64,000 nucleotides of DNA. Source: Abelmoschus esculentus. Lineage: Eukaryota; Streptophyta; Magnoliopsida; Malvales; Malvaceae. A program made the translations under genes and the position numbers. The stretch is from positions 15,562,501 through 15,626,500 of the forward strand of contig JAUCBN010000038.1 of NCBI GenBank assembly GCA_035048815.1, read 5' to 3'. A model generated the notes under the pieces. It was not told the DNA's origin, searched no databases, and saw only the letters and a program-made list of their open reading frames with translations. Positions 21,638 to 35,022 of this stretch are shown here, one piece after another; positions within the stretch are counted from its first letter, which is position 1; each line of letters starts with the position of its first letter.

Positions 21638-23395
21638 CTGAAACTCAAAGAAAAAACAACAAATAGATATTACATGAGCTAGAGATTTAGATACATTTTA
21701 ATTTACATGCATGAAACCGGAGGCAAAACATTAGATACTTAATCTATATAAGTATCCATAATGCACTAGAAGAAACTTGGAAATTTTGAATCAATAATCC
21801 CAACTTTAATGAGAATACTTGGGGCAGAGGCCAGTTACACCAATGCACAGTTAACAATACTAGGAGAGAGACTTGAAACAGACAATCTCACCAAATTTTG
21901 AGCATACAACTTGCTGATTGTAGATACTAGAATCTATCTCTTTATCATATATTCTTTTATGTCTCTTTTAAAAAAAATTTAAAATTAAATTTTAATCTTA
22001 ACCCTAATTTTCTATCTCTTAAACCCTAAACCTAAACCCTATACTCTAAACATATACATACCCTTAATTCCTTAAACCCTAATTACAACCCCTAACCTTA
22101 AACCCTAAACCCTCTGATTTAAAGTGGAGGCACAAATAAAGGCATGAGAAAAAGGTAGACGATTTACACTTCATTTTTTTAAAAAACTTTTAGTTAATGT
22201 CCTTTTGTGTAAAGAGTTTTGTGATGTTTTAGACAAGTGTAACAAAAGTGATCGCACAAACCTCCTAAAAACGGACCCCTAAATTTTAATAAGTTATATT
22301 TATTAGATGATGTTAATCTCAAAATTTATTATAATTTTTTTTGAAAATACTCTTATAAAAGATGAATTATAATTGTTAAACCGTTATAATTATTTCTTAA
22401 ATGTAACAATTGATTGTAGAATCGTAATATTATTTACGTAGAATCAGTGAGATTCTGTACATACCTAATAAAAGTGACTGCATAGGAATTTCTAAAAAGG
22501 ACAATTACTTTTAAAGGTCACATTTTAGAATTAATAAAATATAATAATTATTCTTAAAGATCATATTTTAATAAATTACATAAAACACTAAGATCTTTGA
22601 ACCACCGCTTCTTCTTGGTATATCCTTATTCTATGATATGGCACCTAATGTGTATGAATTTCCATGTTGTGTTGACACTGCTATGACACCAAATTTATCA
22701 AAATCGATGTACCACATAACAAATTACATGTAATTTTTCATTCATAAATCCTCATTCTTTATATTTTTCTTTAACTGAAAAGTGAAAACACAACAAAGAC
22801 GTAAAAAATAAGAGTAATATTCGAATTATAATCAAAAGTGTTAAATTTAGTTATTAAATTATTGATTATTCGATTCAATTTTTATAATGATTGATTTTAA
22901 TATATATTCATCGTAAAATAGCATGGATTTTCAAAGCAAAATAGGAGCATTGATTTTGCTTTGAAAATATAACATACCTCACCAGAAGATTACAATTTAA
23001 AATCCTAATCATAAACACTAAATTTAAATTACTTACGAAAATATTTTATTTCCACTACATTAATGACCCTATTTAAAAATGAAATTGAAATTTATTATAT
23101 AAAAATTTAAAATCAATTTAAAATAAAATTAAAAACTTTCAAAAATTATTAATTTAGTATAAGGATTATAATTTAAGGATAATATTAAAAATTAAAAATT
23201 ATAAGGATTAGTTTAAAATGAATGTCATAGTTTAGGAGATATTGTGTAGTTAACACATTATTTTTTAACTGTTTTAGTTCCGCACCCAAAAGACCAAAAC
23301 CCGAAACCCTCCGTCCGCCTCTCTTTTGAAGTAAAACCAAAAGAGGATTTCTCCTTCCGTCGAAGGGGAAGAAAAGAGAACAGAGAGCAAAAGAG
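21638..23395. other. Intergenic region upstream of UTP21
   Basis: Mostly AT-rich with no supported coding frame. It includes a telomere-like patch (listed separately). The last ~120 bases before 23396 are less AT-rich (CGTCCGCC..., CCGTCGAAGGGGAAG) and are probably the promoter-proximal part and 5' untranslated leader of the plus-strand gene. Confidence 0.5.
22008..22116. repeat. Degenerate interstitial telomere-like repeats
   Basis: Several CCCTAAA-type heptamers cluster at 22020-22040 and 22070-22115 (for example AAACCCTAAACCTAAACCCT), with diverged copies between. CCCTAAA is the plant telomere unit. Confidence 0.65.
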
Positions 23396-25352
23396 ATGGG
23401 GATATTTGAGCCGTACAGAGCAATAGGATGCATAACCAGCGGAGTTCCTTTCTCCGTTCAGAGATTGGGCACCGAAACTTTTGTCACCGTTACCGTTGGC
23501 AAAGCTTTTCAGATTTACAATGTCAGTACTAATCTTTCCGTTTCAATTGTTTTTGCTTTCCCTAATGTTGAAATTGTTCTTCTCCTCACTTTTAGCTTCC
23601 TTTTGCAGTGCTCCAAGCTCAATCTGGTGCTAATTGGTGAGTTTTTTTATTTTTAATTTCAGTTTTTGGTTAAAAGCTGTTTTTCCCCTAATTCTGTTCA
23701 TGTAGGTCCTCAATTACCCAAGAAGATTCGAGCTCTTGCTTCGTTCCGCGATTACACATTTGCCGCCTATGGGACTGATATTGCTGTATTTAAACGAGCT
23801 CACCAGGTTTGTCTAAAGTCTTTTGGTTATTTTTCACTGGCTTGTATTATTTATGTAGAACTGTTTTTTCCCCTTAATTTTGTTCTTTTGGTGGTAAAAT
23901 TAATGCATTTGCAGGTAGCAAATTGGAGCAGGCACAGTGCTAAAGTAAACTCATTGCTTTTGTTCGGGGATCACATTCTAAGTGTAGATGCTGATGGTAA
24001 TGTTTTCATGTGGTCGTTTAAAGGAATTGATGACAATCTTGCTCCAATTGGACATATCAAGCTAGATGCCAACCTCACTCCTACTTGTATAATGCATCCG
24101 GATACTTACTTAAACAAGGTAATATTACCCGCATTGTTGCTATTATGGTAATGGGTGAATTTTAAATGTTATGATAAAATGGACATGTTGAACTGAGAAG
24201 AGTTTGAACAGGTTCTTATTGGGAGCCAGGAGGGTCCTTTGCAGCTTTGGAACATCAGCACAAAAAAGAAACTTTATGAATTCAAGGGATGGAATTCGGG
24301 TGTCTGCAGTTGTGTTTCATCACCTGCACTAGATGTTATTGCTGTTGGTTGTGCTGATGGAACGATTCATGTTCATAATATACGTTATGATGAAGAAGTT
24401 GTAACATTTAAACATTCCGCTAGAGGCACTGCCACTGCCTTATCGTTCAGCACAGGTATTTCCATTATGGAGCTTTTAAGAGTTCCTTGCTTGATCTTGA
24501 GCTTGCATTTTACGTAGATATGTTGGAATTTGTTAGGCTGCAGTAGGGGTAATTGAGCCAAGCCAGCTCATGGTGGACTTTAGCTTGGTCAAGCTTTATT
24601 TTCTTCTGCTTGGGTTTGGCTCAAAATATAATCCTGCTATCAAAGCTGAAGTCACGTAGACTCCATACCTGTAACGTTAAACAGTGGTAGATGTTTAGGA
24701 TAGGGCTTTAGCCAAGTATTTTCTATTAGAGAAATATCTGTTTACTCAAGTCATCACCGAGCATATTTATACTGATGCCTGTTATATATTCTGCAGATGG
24801 ACAGCCCCTTCTAGCATCTGGAGGTTCTGCTGGTGTCATAAGCATATGGAATCTTGAGAAGAAAAGGCTTCAATCAGTCATAAGAGAGGCTCATGAGAGT
24901 TCAATTATTTCACTTCACTTTTTTGCTAATGAGCCTGTATTAATGAGTTCATCTGCTGACAACTCCATTAAGGTATGATTAATGCAGTATTAGTCTTTTT
25001 TCCTTACCAGTTATTTGATGAAATTTTATATCCATTAAGTTTTAAGTGGTTTAAGTGCTTGAACATGCTGCAGATGCATTTAGTTGTTTTGTATCATAAG
25101 TGATGGTAAAAATATTTGAGGTTTTAATCTATATTGTATCATATTCAATGTTGTGGTTTATTTAAAATTTGATTTTACACTAATCCATCCTATGCATCTT
25201 GCAAAGGCTGACTCTTCCCCTTCCTAAACTAGAGATTGTGTGCATGCTTATTATATTCTTCTTTCCCTTTCTTCAGATCAGCATGGTGATTATCTGTCTT
25301 TGCATTGTGGTATATGCTGAACATGCTCATTTATAATATTGGGAAATGCACT

Positions 25353-25384
<32 letters not shown>

Positions 25385-28300
25385 TGCTTTTGCAGATGTG
25401 GATATTTGACACAAGTGATGGAGATCCTCGTCTCTTGCGGTTTCGAAGTGGTCACAGTGCTCCTCCACTTTGCATCAGGTAATACCGTAATAGCACTCCA
25501 TAAAAAATATCCATGTGCAACATTCTAGGTTTTCATTTCACCCCTAATATCCTTAACAATTAAAAGTGTATTAGAATGTTATTGTGAATAAGGTTAATGC
25601 AATTCAAGAAGGGTACATGTTAAATCATCTTCTAGTACTTGACTGTATTTCCTCTGAAAATTTTATATTAGATATACTAGACTCTTATCTACCCTGTAGT
25701 TCAGTTATTTCAAAACTTTTCCCTAGGAGGTCATTTTGCTTGTGAAATACCTAATTGAAATTTTGCCCTCTTTGACAGGTTCTATGCCAATGGAAGGCAT
25801 ATCTTGTCTGCCGGCCAAGATCGTGCTTTTCGCCTTTTCTCTACCATCCAGGTTTCACATCTATAACCAGGAATTTTGTTTTGCTTCATGAATTTTGATA
25901 TGCATGCCTTTTCTGATTGTTCATTGCTCAAAGTTATATTCATCCCAATGAGACCCTTTTTACCAAAATGTTTGCAGTTCCGGAGTGATGTTTTGTGGCT
26001 ATGATATATTTATGTAGACCCCTTGATCTCTTCATAATGTCCCATGCTTGTTTAGTACAATGTTCAGTTCTTTTCAATTGATAAATTTGTCTGAACTAAA
26101 TCTGGAACTGAATGTGCTAAAACCTTTTTCTGATTCTAAAACCTGATAAAATTCATTATTTATCTAATCTCAACTTGAAAAGAGCTTTAATTCGTGGGCA
26201 TACTACTTATTGTTTGCTCTTATTCTCACCCTCCATTCATGGATTTCTATATTTACATGCTACATCATAACTAATATAATTTTCTAGTTGGTGAAAACGT
26301 GTAAACTTTGTTGTGATCAGGAGCAGCAGAGCAGAGAGCTGTCGCAAGGTCACATATCTAAGCGAGCCAAGAAACTAAGAATGAAGGTATGGCTGCGGTG
26401 ATATGTTTGTACTTTTCTGGCTTAGTTAGCTTGGTTATACCTCAATGCTTTTATCTGCAGATATTACTATTTTCTTCTGCAATTGTTTTAATTTTTTTGT
26501 TGAGTGAATTCTTTCTTCAGCTTAGTTTCATATTTTCAATTTCAGGAGGAAGAACTAAAATTAAAGCCTGTGATCACATTTGATTGTGGTATGATCTTCT
26601 GCTATATGTTCCTTACCATTTAAATATGTTTTTTGTTATGTCAGTAATCTAAGTTTCTATCACTCCCTCTCTTTCATCTAAAATAGCTGAAATCAGGGAA
26701 CGGGATTGGTGTAATGTGGTTACTTGCCATATGGATACTGAACAGGCATATGTGTGGAGACTTCAAAATTTTGTGATTGGTGAGCATATCTTGAGACCGT
26801 GTCCTGAAAATCCCACACCTGTGAAGGTTATGCTCACTCAAATTCCTACCATTTAGTATTTATTTATTTATTTCCATAAGTTCTATGTATTAATATTTCT
26901 ATTTTCCTGCACCAAATGTAAGACATTGTGTATTCATTGAATATAGCCTAGATGGCTGAAGTATTTCTCTTCATTTAAAACATGAAGCAGAAAATACTAC
27001 ACATATTATGCTATTCAAAGATGAGGAACCCCTGGTATGAACTAGTATTTCTTCAATTATGTGAATTGTAACTGATGGTTTGTTTACTTCTGGTTACAGG
27101 CCTGTGCTATCAGTGCTTGTGGGAATTTTGCTGTTCTAGGAACAGCAGGTGGTTGGATTGAGAGATTCAATCTCCAATCTGGAATAAGTCGAGGTAGTTA
27201 TCTGGACAGGCCAAATGAAAGTGCCCATGATGGAGAAGTTGTTGGAGTTGCATGTGATTCTACAAATACCTTGATGATAAGTGCAGGGTATCATGGAGAC
27301 ATTAAGGTATGTTTTTCCCCGATACTTATTCTATGTTCATATTCTTAAGTAGTAACTTAGACTTCTAAGAGTAACATGTGATTATAGCTTTTGACATTCC
27401 TCTGTTGGGTATAGCTGTAAATGGAGCAGTATTTTCTCTCACTTTCAATTGTTCCACCTTGATTTATGTTTTACTTCAAAATATTTTCCAGCCAGTAGTG
27501 AGAAGGGATGATGGAAAATGATTTATAATACTTACTTTTAAGCATGCTGGACAAAGTGAAAATTTTTATTGATTTTTTGCTGGGTGTAATTTGATAAATT
27601 GATTCTTTGTGTAGGTATGGGATTTCAAGGGACGGGACCTAAAATCTAGATGGGAAATTGGATGTACTGTGGTTAAGATTATTTACAATCGTCTTAATGG
27701 TGAGTGCTTTTGGTATTTGTTGTTATCAGCCTTGAACCTTGGCTTTTTCTGTGCATGCACGTATGCCATTGAGCCTGCTTCTCTATGTTATCTCTGTGTC
27801 TGCTTTTCTTAGTCTTTTAATGTCTTCAAACATGTATTTAGCTACTGCTTTATTTTTACTGTTTTTTGCAGGTCTTTTGGCCACAGTGACAGATGATTTG
27901 GTTATACGTTTGTATGATGTTGTGGCATTAAGAATGGTTCGTAAATTTGAAGGCCATACAGACCGTATCACGGATTTATGTTTCAGTGAGGATGGCAAAT
28001 GGCTTCTATCATCCAGCATGGATGGGAGCCTGAGAATTTGGGATGTTATTTTAGCAAGACAAATTGATGCTATAAATGTTGATGTAGCTATCTCGGCATT
28101 ATCTTTGTCACCAAATATGGATATTTTAGCAACTACCCATGTTGATCAGAACGGGGTTTATCTGTGGTAAGTTTTCAATTGTCTCGCCTTTACCTTATGG
28201 GTCAAAGAAGTTTGGCTATTGGGTCTGGTTTTCTTTATGATCTTCTATTCACTCTAAATAGCTGGAAAACTTGAAGACAAAACTTAATTTGTTGAATTAC

Positions 28301-29977
28301 TTCTTGGTAAACAACATGAATGGTAATTTTCAAAACTGGAACATGGTGACGATAAATCTCTTGTATTTTGGTCATTCAGTGTTACAACAAGCAGGTGTTA
28401 CTTGCAACTACACTTTGGTTTTAATTCTTTGCAAGAAAAATTAATTGGATACCAATCATAATCAGGGTTAACCGGTCAATCTTCTCTGGAGCTTCAAATA
28501 TGGATTCTTTCACAAGTGGAAAGGAAGTTGTAAATGTCAGATTGCCATCCATCTCATCTATGGATGGATCTCAAACCGAGGATTCTGATGAACCCGTAAC
28601 GGACAACTCGGTTCCAAAAGATGCTTCTGTCTCTGCAACATTTGATAAGCAGATTCCAGAACTAGTTACTCTCTCACTATTGCCAAAAAGCCAATGGCAA
28701 AGCTTGATCAATTTAGACATTATAAAGGTCTCTCTTTACTCTTGCTTTTATTTCAAGTAGTTAGGTATCGGAAGTAAATATGTTCGTTCTTTTGTTTAAC
28801 ATCACCATTTCGCCTTTATGTATAGCTTAGGTCGAATTTCTGCAAAGATTGACTCCATAATTGCATTGCATTTGCAGGTTCGCAACAAACCAATTGAGCC
28901 TCCCAAGAAACCCGAGAAGGCTCCTTTCTTCCTGCCTTCAGCTCCATCTCTTTCTGGGGAGATATTATTTACGCCTGGTGAAGCTAATGGGTATAATGAT
29001 GCAAAAGGCAATGAAGCGGAAAAGAACGATAGGAAACTTGACATGCCACCATCATCCACATTTTTGCAACTTCTTCAGTCCTCTGCGGAGATAAAAAACT
29101 GTAAGCTCCTTATATCGAATATATGTGGTAAATGGCTTTGCAACTAATATTTGTGTGCCATAACATGCTCTGCAGTTTCTGCATTTACTGATTACATTAA
29201 AGGCTTGTCTCCTTCGGCTTTGGACATGGAGCTTCGGATGCTTCAGATCATTGACGATGAGAATCTCGAAGAGCTTGATAGGAAACCTGAGATGATTTCA
29301 ATCGAACTGTTGTTGGATTATTTTGTTTATGAGCTCTCCTACAGGAACAACTTCGAGTTCATACAAGCTGTTATCAGGTTATTTCTGAAGGTATTGTTTT
29401 CTTACCTCATTTTATCATTAACAATACTCTTCGTCAATGGACCTTCGGGTTGTAGATGTCCCAATTCTGACCCGAACCCAAAGAAACCAACCAATATTCC
29501 AACAGACGGAATTTACCTAACTCGAACATGACCCCAATAAGAATCGATTGAAATATAGAATTGCCTAAATGACCCAAACTCGAAGCCATAAAAAAATACA
29601 TGCTTCAAAAAATCTTAAAGAGGGTTAGATATACTGTAAGAGTCAGCAATCATGTCCATATTCTGAACTCGGAAAATCTTGGAATGCTTAACCTAGCTTT
29701 CCTTGATTAATATATTTTGTTTTACAATTGTCTGCTTCTTCTCGTGTTCTGCATTGTTTTCTTATGTTATTTGCAAGAGTGCTTATGGTAGCTTTTCGTT
29801 GCTGTAATGTCTATCATATTTGTTCAGATTCACGGCGAAACCATACGTCGCCGTCCGAAATTACAAGACAAAGCGAAGAATCTCCTTGAAATCCAATCCG
29901 ACGTATGGCAGAAGATCGATACGATGTTTCAACAAACAAGATGCATGGTTACTTTCCTCAGTAATTCACAATTTTGA
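23396..29977 (+). CDS. UTP21: UTP21 / WDR36, U3 snoRNP-associated WD40 protein
   Basis: Eighteen exons with GT-AG introns, all phases joining: 23396-23521, 23609-23636, 23706-23806, 23915-24118, 24212-24455, 24797-24972, 25396-25478, 25779-25851, 26321-26386, 26546-26588, 26687-26826, 27100-27306, 27615-27699, 27872-28166, 28466-28727, 28878-29100, 29176-29390, 29828-29977. The sum is 2721 nt, 906 residues, close to human WDR36. The start MGIFEPYRAIG and tandem WD40 units (HILSVDADGNVFMW, LLASGGSAGVISIWN, WLLSSSMDGSLRIWD) form two propellers. Exons 15-18 are the Utp21 C-terminal domain (LLPKSQWQSLINLDIIK, then DYIKGLSPSALDMELRML). UTP21 works in the nucleolar small-subunit processome that matures 18S rRNA. 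No breaks were seen. This is the best-supported host gene here. Confidence 0.95.
25357..25384. repeat. (TA)n microsatellite in a UTP21 intron
   Basis: About 14 uninterrupted TA units lie within the intron, 11 bases upstream of the acceptor at 25395. Length variation here could affect the spacing of splicing signals. Confidence 0.9.
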
Positions 29978-30789
29978 AGTGTTCAATGTGCAACTATTTT
30001 GTCTGTTTTATCAAATCCAGAGTTCCCTGCAGAAAGGGGTATAGCATTTTATCCCTTAAATTTTAGGAGGTTTCAAAATTACCTGACCCGAATTAATTAC
30101 CCGATGATAATGTACAAAATAGGTGGGTAATTTAGTGATTTCAATTTTTCATTGGGCCCGGTGCTTGTCTCGATAATTTTCTTGGGTACTCGGGCTGAGT
30201 TTGAGCCAGAGTTTTTCTCTTAAAGAGTACCTGAATTGACATTTTTAAAATATTTTTTGTATTTTTAAATTAGGGTAAACTACTGCGTTGGTTATTTTTG
30301 TTTACCTTCAGTATATTTTTAATTATTGATTTTAAAAAATGACTACAAAGATCACTATTGTTTTCGGGGTGTAAAATTTTGATCATTGTTAAATATTGAC
30401 AAAAAAATAATCTATACAATAAAAAATAAAAAATTACTTAAATAGTTTTTAAACTATTATTATATTTTTTTTTTATCTTTAACTTGACCATTAAATTTTA
30501 AAACTTTATATTTTTATCATCTTCTTTTAAAATTTTTGCAATTTGTAATTTTCTACGTATCTTCTCTAAAATTGCTATGTTTTAAATTTAATCTAGATTT
30601 TATAATGATACAAATTCCACCCTTTATTTATAAAAGATTCCAACACAGCAACTCTTGCTATACTGCAAATTCATTTCAATCATAATGTCACAAGTTTATA
30701 ACGAAAACCTTCCAAATTCATAAAACAATTTCAATCCATTCTACACTTTATTGTGTGTTTCATAAAACACTTTTAACTTCTCGTGTGGG
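29978..30789. other. UTP21 3' flank and intergenic sequence
   Basis: No coding frame is supported. The first part is probably the UTP21 3' untranslated region. The rest is AT-rich and merges into the fold-back structure. Confidence 0.5.
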
Positions 30790-30879
30790 GCTAAAAAATA
30801 CTCATTAAATAGAGCCTAAAAAGAGCCCCTCTAATAGGGGGAATGGGAACCGGTTAAAAATTTTTTTTTTATAAATAAT

Positions 30880-32049
30880 GGTTATCTAATTTATTTTTAT
30901 ATATTCGAATAAAAATATACAAATAAAAATATTTATATGATAAATATTCAAATAAAAATATTCGTATAATAAATATTCGAATAAAAATATTTGTATAATA
31001 AATATTCGAATAAATATATATACGAATATAAATATTCATATAATAAATATTTAAATAAAAATATTCGAATAATAAATATTTGAAAAAAATATTCAAATCA
31101 AAAGATTCGAATAAAATATATACGAATAAAAATATTCATATAAAAAGATATTTGAATAAAAATATTCATATAATAAATATTTGAATAAAAATACTCGAAT
31201 AAAAATATTCGAATAAAAAATATACGAATAAAAATATCCGTATAATAAATATTCAAATAAAAGTATTCTTATAATAAATATTAGAATAAAAATATTCGTA
31301 TAATAAATATTTAAATAAAAATATTAAAATAAAAAATATTTGAATAAAAATATTCGAATAAAAAATATTTGAATAAAAATATTCATATAATAAAAATTGG
31401 AATAAAAATATTCGAATAAAAAATATATAAATACAAATATTCGAATAAAAATTTTTGAATAAAAATATTCGAATAAAAATATTCGAATAAAGATATCCGT
31501 ATAATAAATATTCGAATAAAAATATTCATATAATAAATGTTGGAATACAAATATTCGAATAAAAAATATAGAAATAAAAATATTCGTATAATAAATATTC
31601 GAATAAAAATTTTTGAATAAAAATATTCAAATAAATTATATGTGAATAAAAATATTCATATAATAAATATTTGAATAGAAATATTCATATAATAAATATT
31701 CGAATATATTCAAATAAAAAGTATACAAATAAAAATACTTGAATAAAGATATTCGTATAATAACTATTCAAATAAAAATATTCGAATAAAAATACTCGAA
31801 CAAAAATATTCGAATAAAAAATATACAAATAAAAATATTCGTATAATAAATATTAGAATAAAATTTTCTGAATAAAAATATTCGAATAAAAATATCCGTA
31901 TAATAAATAATTGAATAAAAATATTCATATAATAACTATTCAAATAAAAATATTCAAATAAAAATACTCGAATAAAAATATTCAAATAAAAATATTCGTA
32001 TAATAAATATTCAAATAAAAATATTCGAATAAAAAATATACGAATAAAT
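30880..32049. repeat. AT-rich tandem array, left arm
   Basis: Repeats of about 16 and 32 bases built from ATTCGAATAAAAAT and ATTCGTATAATAAAT, highly variable. Each TATTCGAATA is palindromic. Open frames rich in Tyr, Ile, Phe and Asn on the minus strand are by-products. Confidence 0.85.
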
Positions 32050-34940
32050 ATTGTACACAATTCCTTACAAAGTATACACAATGGCTTACAAAAACCGTAA
32101 GGAAAAAGGTATGTATACAATTCCTTACAACATCTCACCATGAGCTAAAAGAGTCATCCAAAGGTAAGGATTTGTGTATATACACAATTTACTACGATTT
32201 TCGTAAGCCGTTGTGTATACTTTGTAAGGAATTGTGTACAAACATAAATCCTTACCATTTTGGTGTCATATTGTGTATTCTTGAAGGAAATTGTGTATGT
32301 ACACAAATCCTTACCCTTGGATGTCTCCTTTAGCTCATGATTTTGAAGTCGTAAGGATTTGTGTACATACCTTTTTCTTACGGTTTTCGTAAGCCGTTGT
32401 GTATACTTTGTAAGGATTTATGTACAAACACAAATCCTTACCGTTTGGGTGGCATATTGTGTATTCTTATAGGAAATTGTGTATGTACACAAATACTTAC
32501 CCTTGGAAGCCTCCTTTAGCTTATGGTTTTGAAGTGGTAAGAATTTGTATACATAAATTTTTTCTTACGGTTTTCGTAAGCCGTTGTGTATACTTTATAA
32601 GGAATTGTGTACAAATACAAATCCTTACCGTTTGGGTGGCATATTGTGTATTCTTGTAGGAAATTGTGTATGTACACAAATCCTTACCCTTTGAAGCCTC
32701 CTTGAGCTCATGATTTTGAAGTGGTTAGGATTTGTGTACATACATTTTTTCTTAAGGTTTTCGTAGGCCGTTGCATATACTTTGTATAGAATTGTGTACA
32801 AACACAAATCTTTACCATTTTTGTGTCATATTGTGTATTCTTGTAGGAAATTGTGTATGTACACAAATTCTTACCCTTGGAAGCCTCCTTTAGCTCATGA
32901 TTTTGAAATGGTAAGGATTTGTGTACAAACTTTTTTTCTTACGGTTTTCGTAAGCCGTTGTGTATACTTTGTAAGGAATTGTGTACAAACACAAATCCTT
33001 ACCGTTTTCGTGTCATATTGTGTATTCTTGTAGGAAATTGTGTATGTACACAAATCCTTACCCTTGGAAGCCTCCTTGAGCTCATGGTTTTGAAGTGGTA
33101 AGGATTTGTGTACATACCTTTTTTCTTACGGTTTTCGTAAGTCGTGTATACTTTATAAGGATTTATGTACAAACACAAATCCTTACCGTTTGGGTGGCAT
33201 ATTGTGTATTCTTATAGGAAATTGTGTATGTACACAAATACTTACCCTTGGAAGCCTCCTTTAGCTTATGGTTTTGAAGTGGTAAGAATTTGTATACATA
33301 AATTTTTTCTTACGGTTTTCGTAAGCCGTTGTGTATACTTTATAAGGAATTGTGTACAAATACAAATCCTTACCGTTTGGGTGGCATATTGTGTATTCTT
33401 GTAGGAAATTGTGTATGTACACAAATCCTTACCCTTTGAAGCCTCCTTGAGCTCATGATTTTGAAGTGGTTAGGATTTGTGTACATACATTTTTTCTTAG
33501 GGTTTTCGTAGGCCGTTGTATATACTTTGTATGGAATTGTGTACAAACACAAATCTTTACCATTTTTGTGTCATATTGTGTATTCTTGTAGGAAATTGTG
33601 TATGTACACAAATTCTTACCCTTGGAAGCCTCCTTTAGCTCATGATTTTGAAATGGTAAGGATTTGTGTACAAACTTTTTTTCTTACGGTTTTCGTAAGC
33701 CGTTGTGTATACTTTGTAAGGAATTGTGTACAAACACAAATCCTTACCGTTTTCGTGTCATATTGTGTATTCTTGTAGGAAATTGTGTATGTACACAAAT
33801 CCTTACCCTTGGAAGCCTCCTTGAGCTCATGGTTTTGAAGTGGTAAGGATTTGTGTACATACCTTTTTTCTTACGGTTTTCGTAAGTCGTGTATACTTTG
33901 TAAGGAATTGTGTACAAACACAAATCCTAACCGTTTTCGTACTATATTGTGTATTCTTGTAGGAAATTGTGTATGTACACAAATCCTTACCTTTGAAAGC
34001 CTTCTTTAGCTCATGGTTTTGAAGTGGTAAGGATTTGTGTACATACCTTTTTTCTTACGGTTTTCGTAAGCCGTTGTGTATACTTTGTAATGATTTGTGT
34101 ACAAACACAAATCCTTACCATTTGGGTGCCATATTGTGTATTCTTGTAGGAAATTGTGTATGTACACAAATCCTTACCCTTTGAAGCCTCCTTGAGCTCA
34201 TGGTTTTGAAGTGGTAAGGATTTGTGTATATACCTTTTTTCTTACGGTTTTCGTATGTCGTTGTGTATACTTTGTAAGGAATTGTATACAAACACAAATC
34301 CTTACCGTTTGGGTGACATATTGTGTATTCTTTTAAGAAATTGTGTATGTACACAAATCCTTACCTTTGGAAGCCTTCTTTAGCTCATGGTTTTGAAGTG
34401 CTAAGGATTTGTGTACATACCTTTTTTCTTACGGTTTTCGTAAGCCGTTGTGTATACTTTGTAAGGATCTATGTACAAACACAAATCCTTGCCATTTGGG
34501 TGCCATATTGTGTATTCTTGTAGGAAATTGTGTATGTACACAAATCCTTACCCTTGAAAGCCTCCTTTAGCTCATGCTTTTGAAGTGGTAAGGATTTGTG
34601 TACATACCTTTTTTCTTACGGTTTTCGTAAGCCATTGTGTATACTTTGTAAGGATTTGTGTACAAACACAAATCCTTACCGTTTGGGTGGCATATTGTGT
34701 ATTCTTATAGGAAATTATGTATATATACAAATCCTTACCCTTGGAAGCCTCATTTAGCTAATGGTTTTGAAGTGGTAAGGATTTGTGTACATACCTTTTT
34801 TCTTACGGTTTTCGTAAGCTGTTGTATATATTTTGTAAGAAATTATGTACAAACACAAATCCTTATTATTTTTGTGCTAATTTATGTATGTACCGTTTTT
34901 CTTACAGTTTTTGTAAGAAATTGTGTATATAGTTTTATGT
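32050..34940. repeat. 187 bp satellite array, left arm (about 15 copies)
   Basis: Monomers of about 186-187 bp, marked by TCTTACGGTTTTCGTAAG recurring about every 187 bases (for example near 32369, 32567, 32938, 33312, 33684, 34055, 34427, 34614). Each monomer contains GGTAAGGATTTGTGTACATA and its reverse complement, so a single copy can fold on itself. Frames of 60-83 codons recur from copy to copy but do not look like proteins. Confidence 0.92.
32411..33895. repeat. 745 bp higher-order duplication inside the satellite
   Basis: Bases 32411-33150 and 33156-33895 are nearly identical at an offset of 745, equal to four monomers, while neighbouring monomers differ more. Only a few substitutions were seen (for example near 32760 and 33500). 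This indicates a recent unequal exchange or duplication. Confidence 0.85.
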
Positions 34941-35022
34941 GAATAATGTGACAAGGTAAACCGGTTAAGGCTTATTTTAGATTTTTTTTAGGGGCTTTCT
35001 CCAGATCTACCCTTAACTTCTC

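Noticed and set aside
31764..32141. 125-codon minus-strand frame rich in Phe, Ile, Tyr and Leu
   Set aside because: It lies across the AT-rich array, so its periodic residues come from the repeat.
32050..34940. CRISPR-like array
   Set aside because: Monomers are contiguous tandem copies without unique spacers, in a plant nuclear context.
32420..34942. Recurring open frames of 60-94 codons (both strands) in the 187 bp array
   Set aside because: They repeat with the satellite, the monomer length is not a multiple of three, and the composition follows the DNA repeat. They are not genes.
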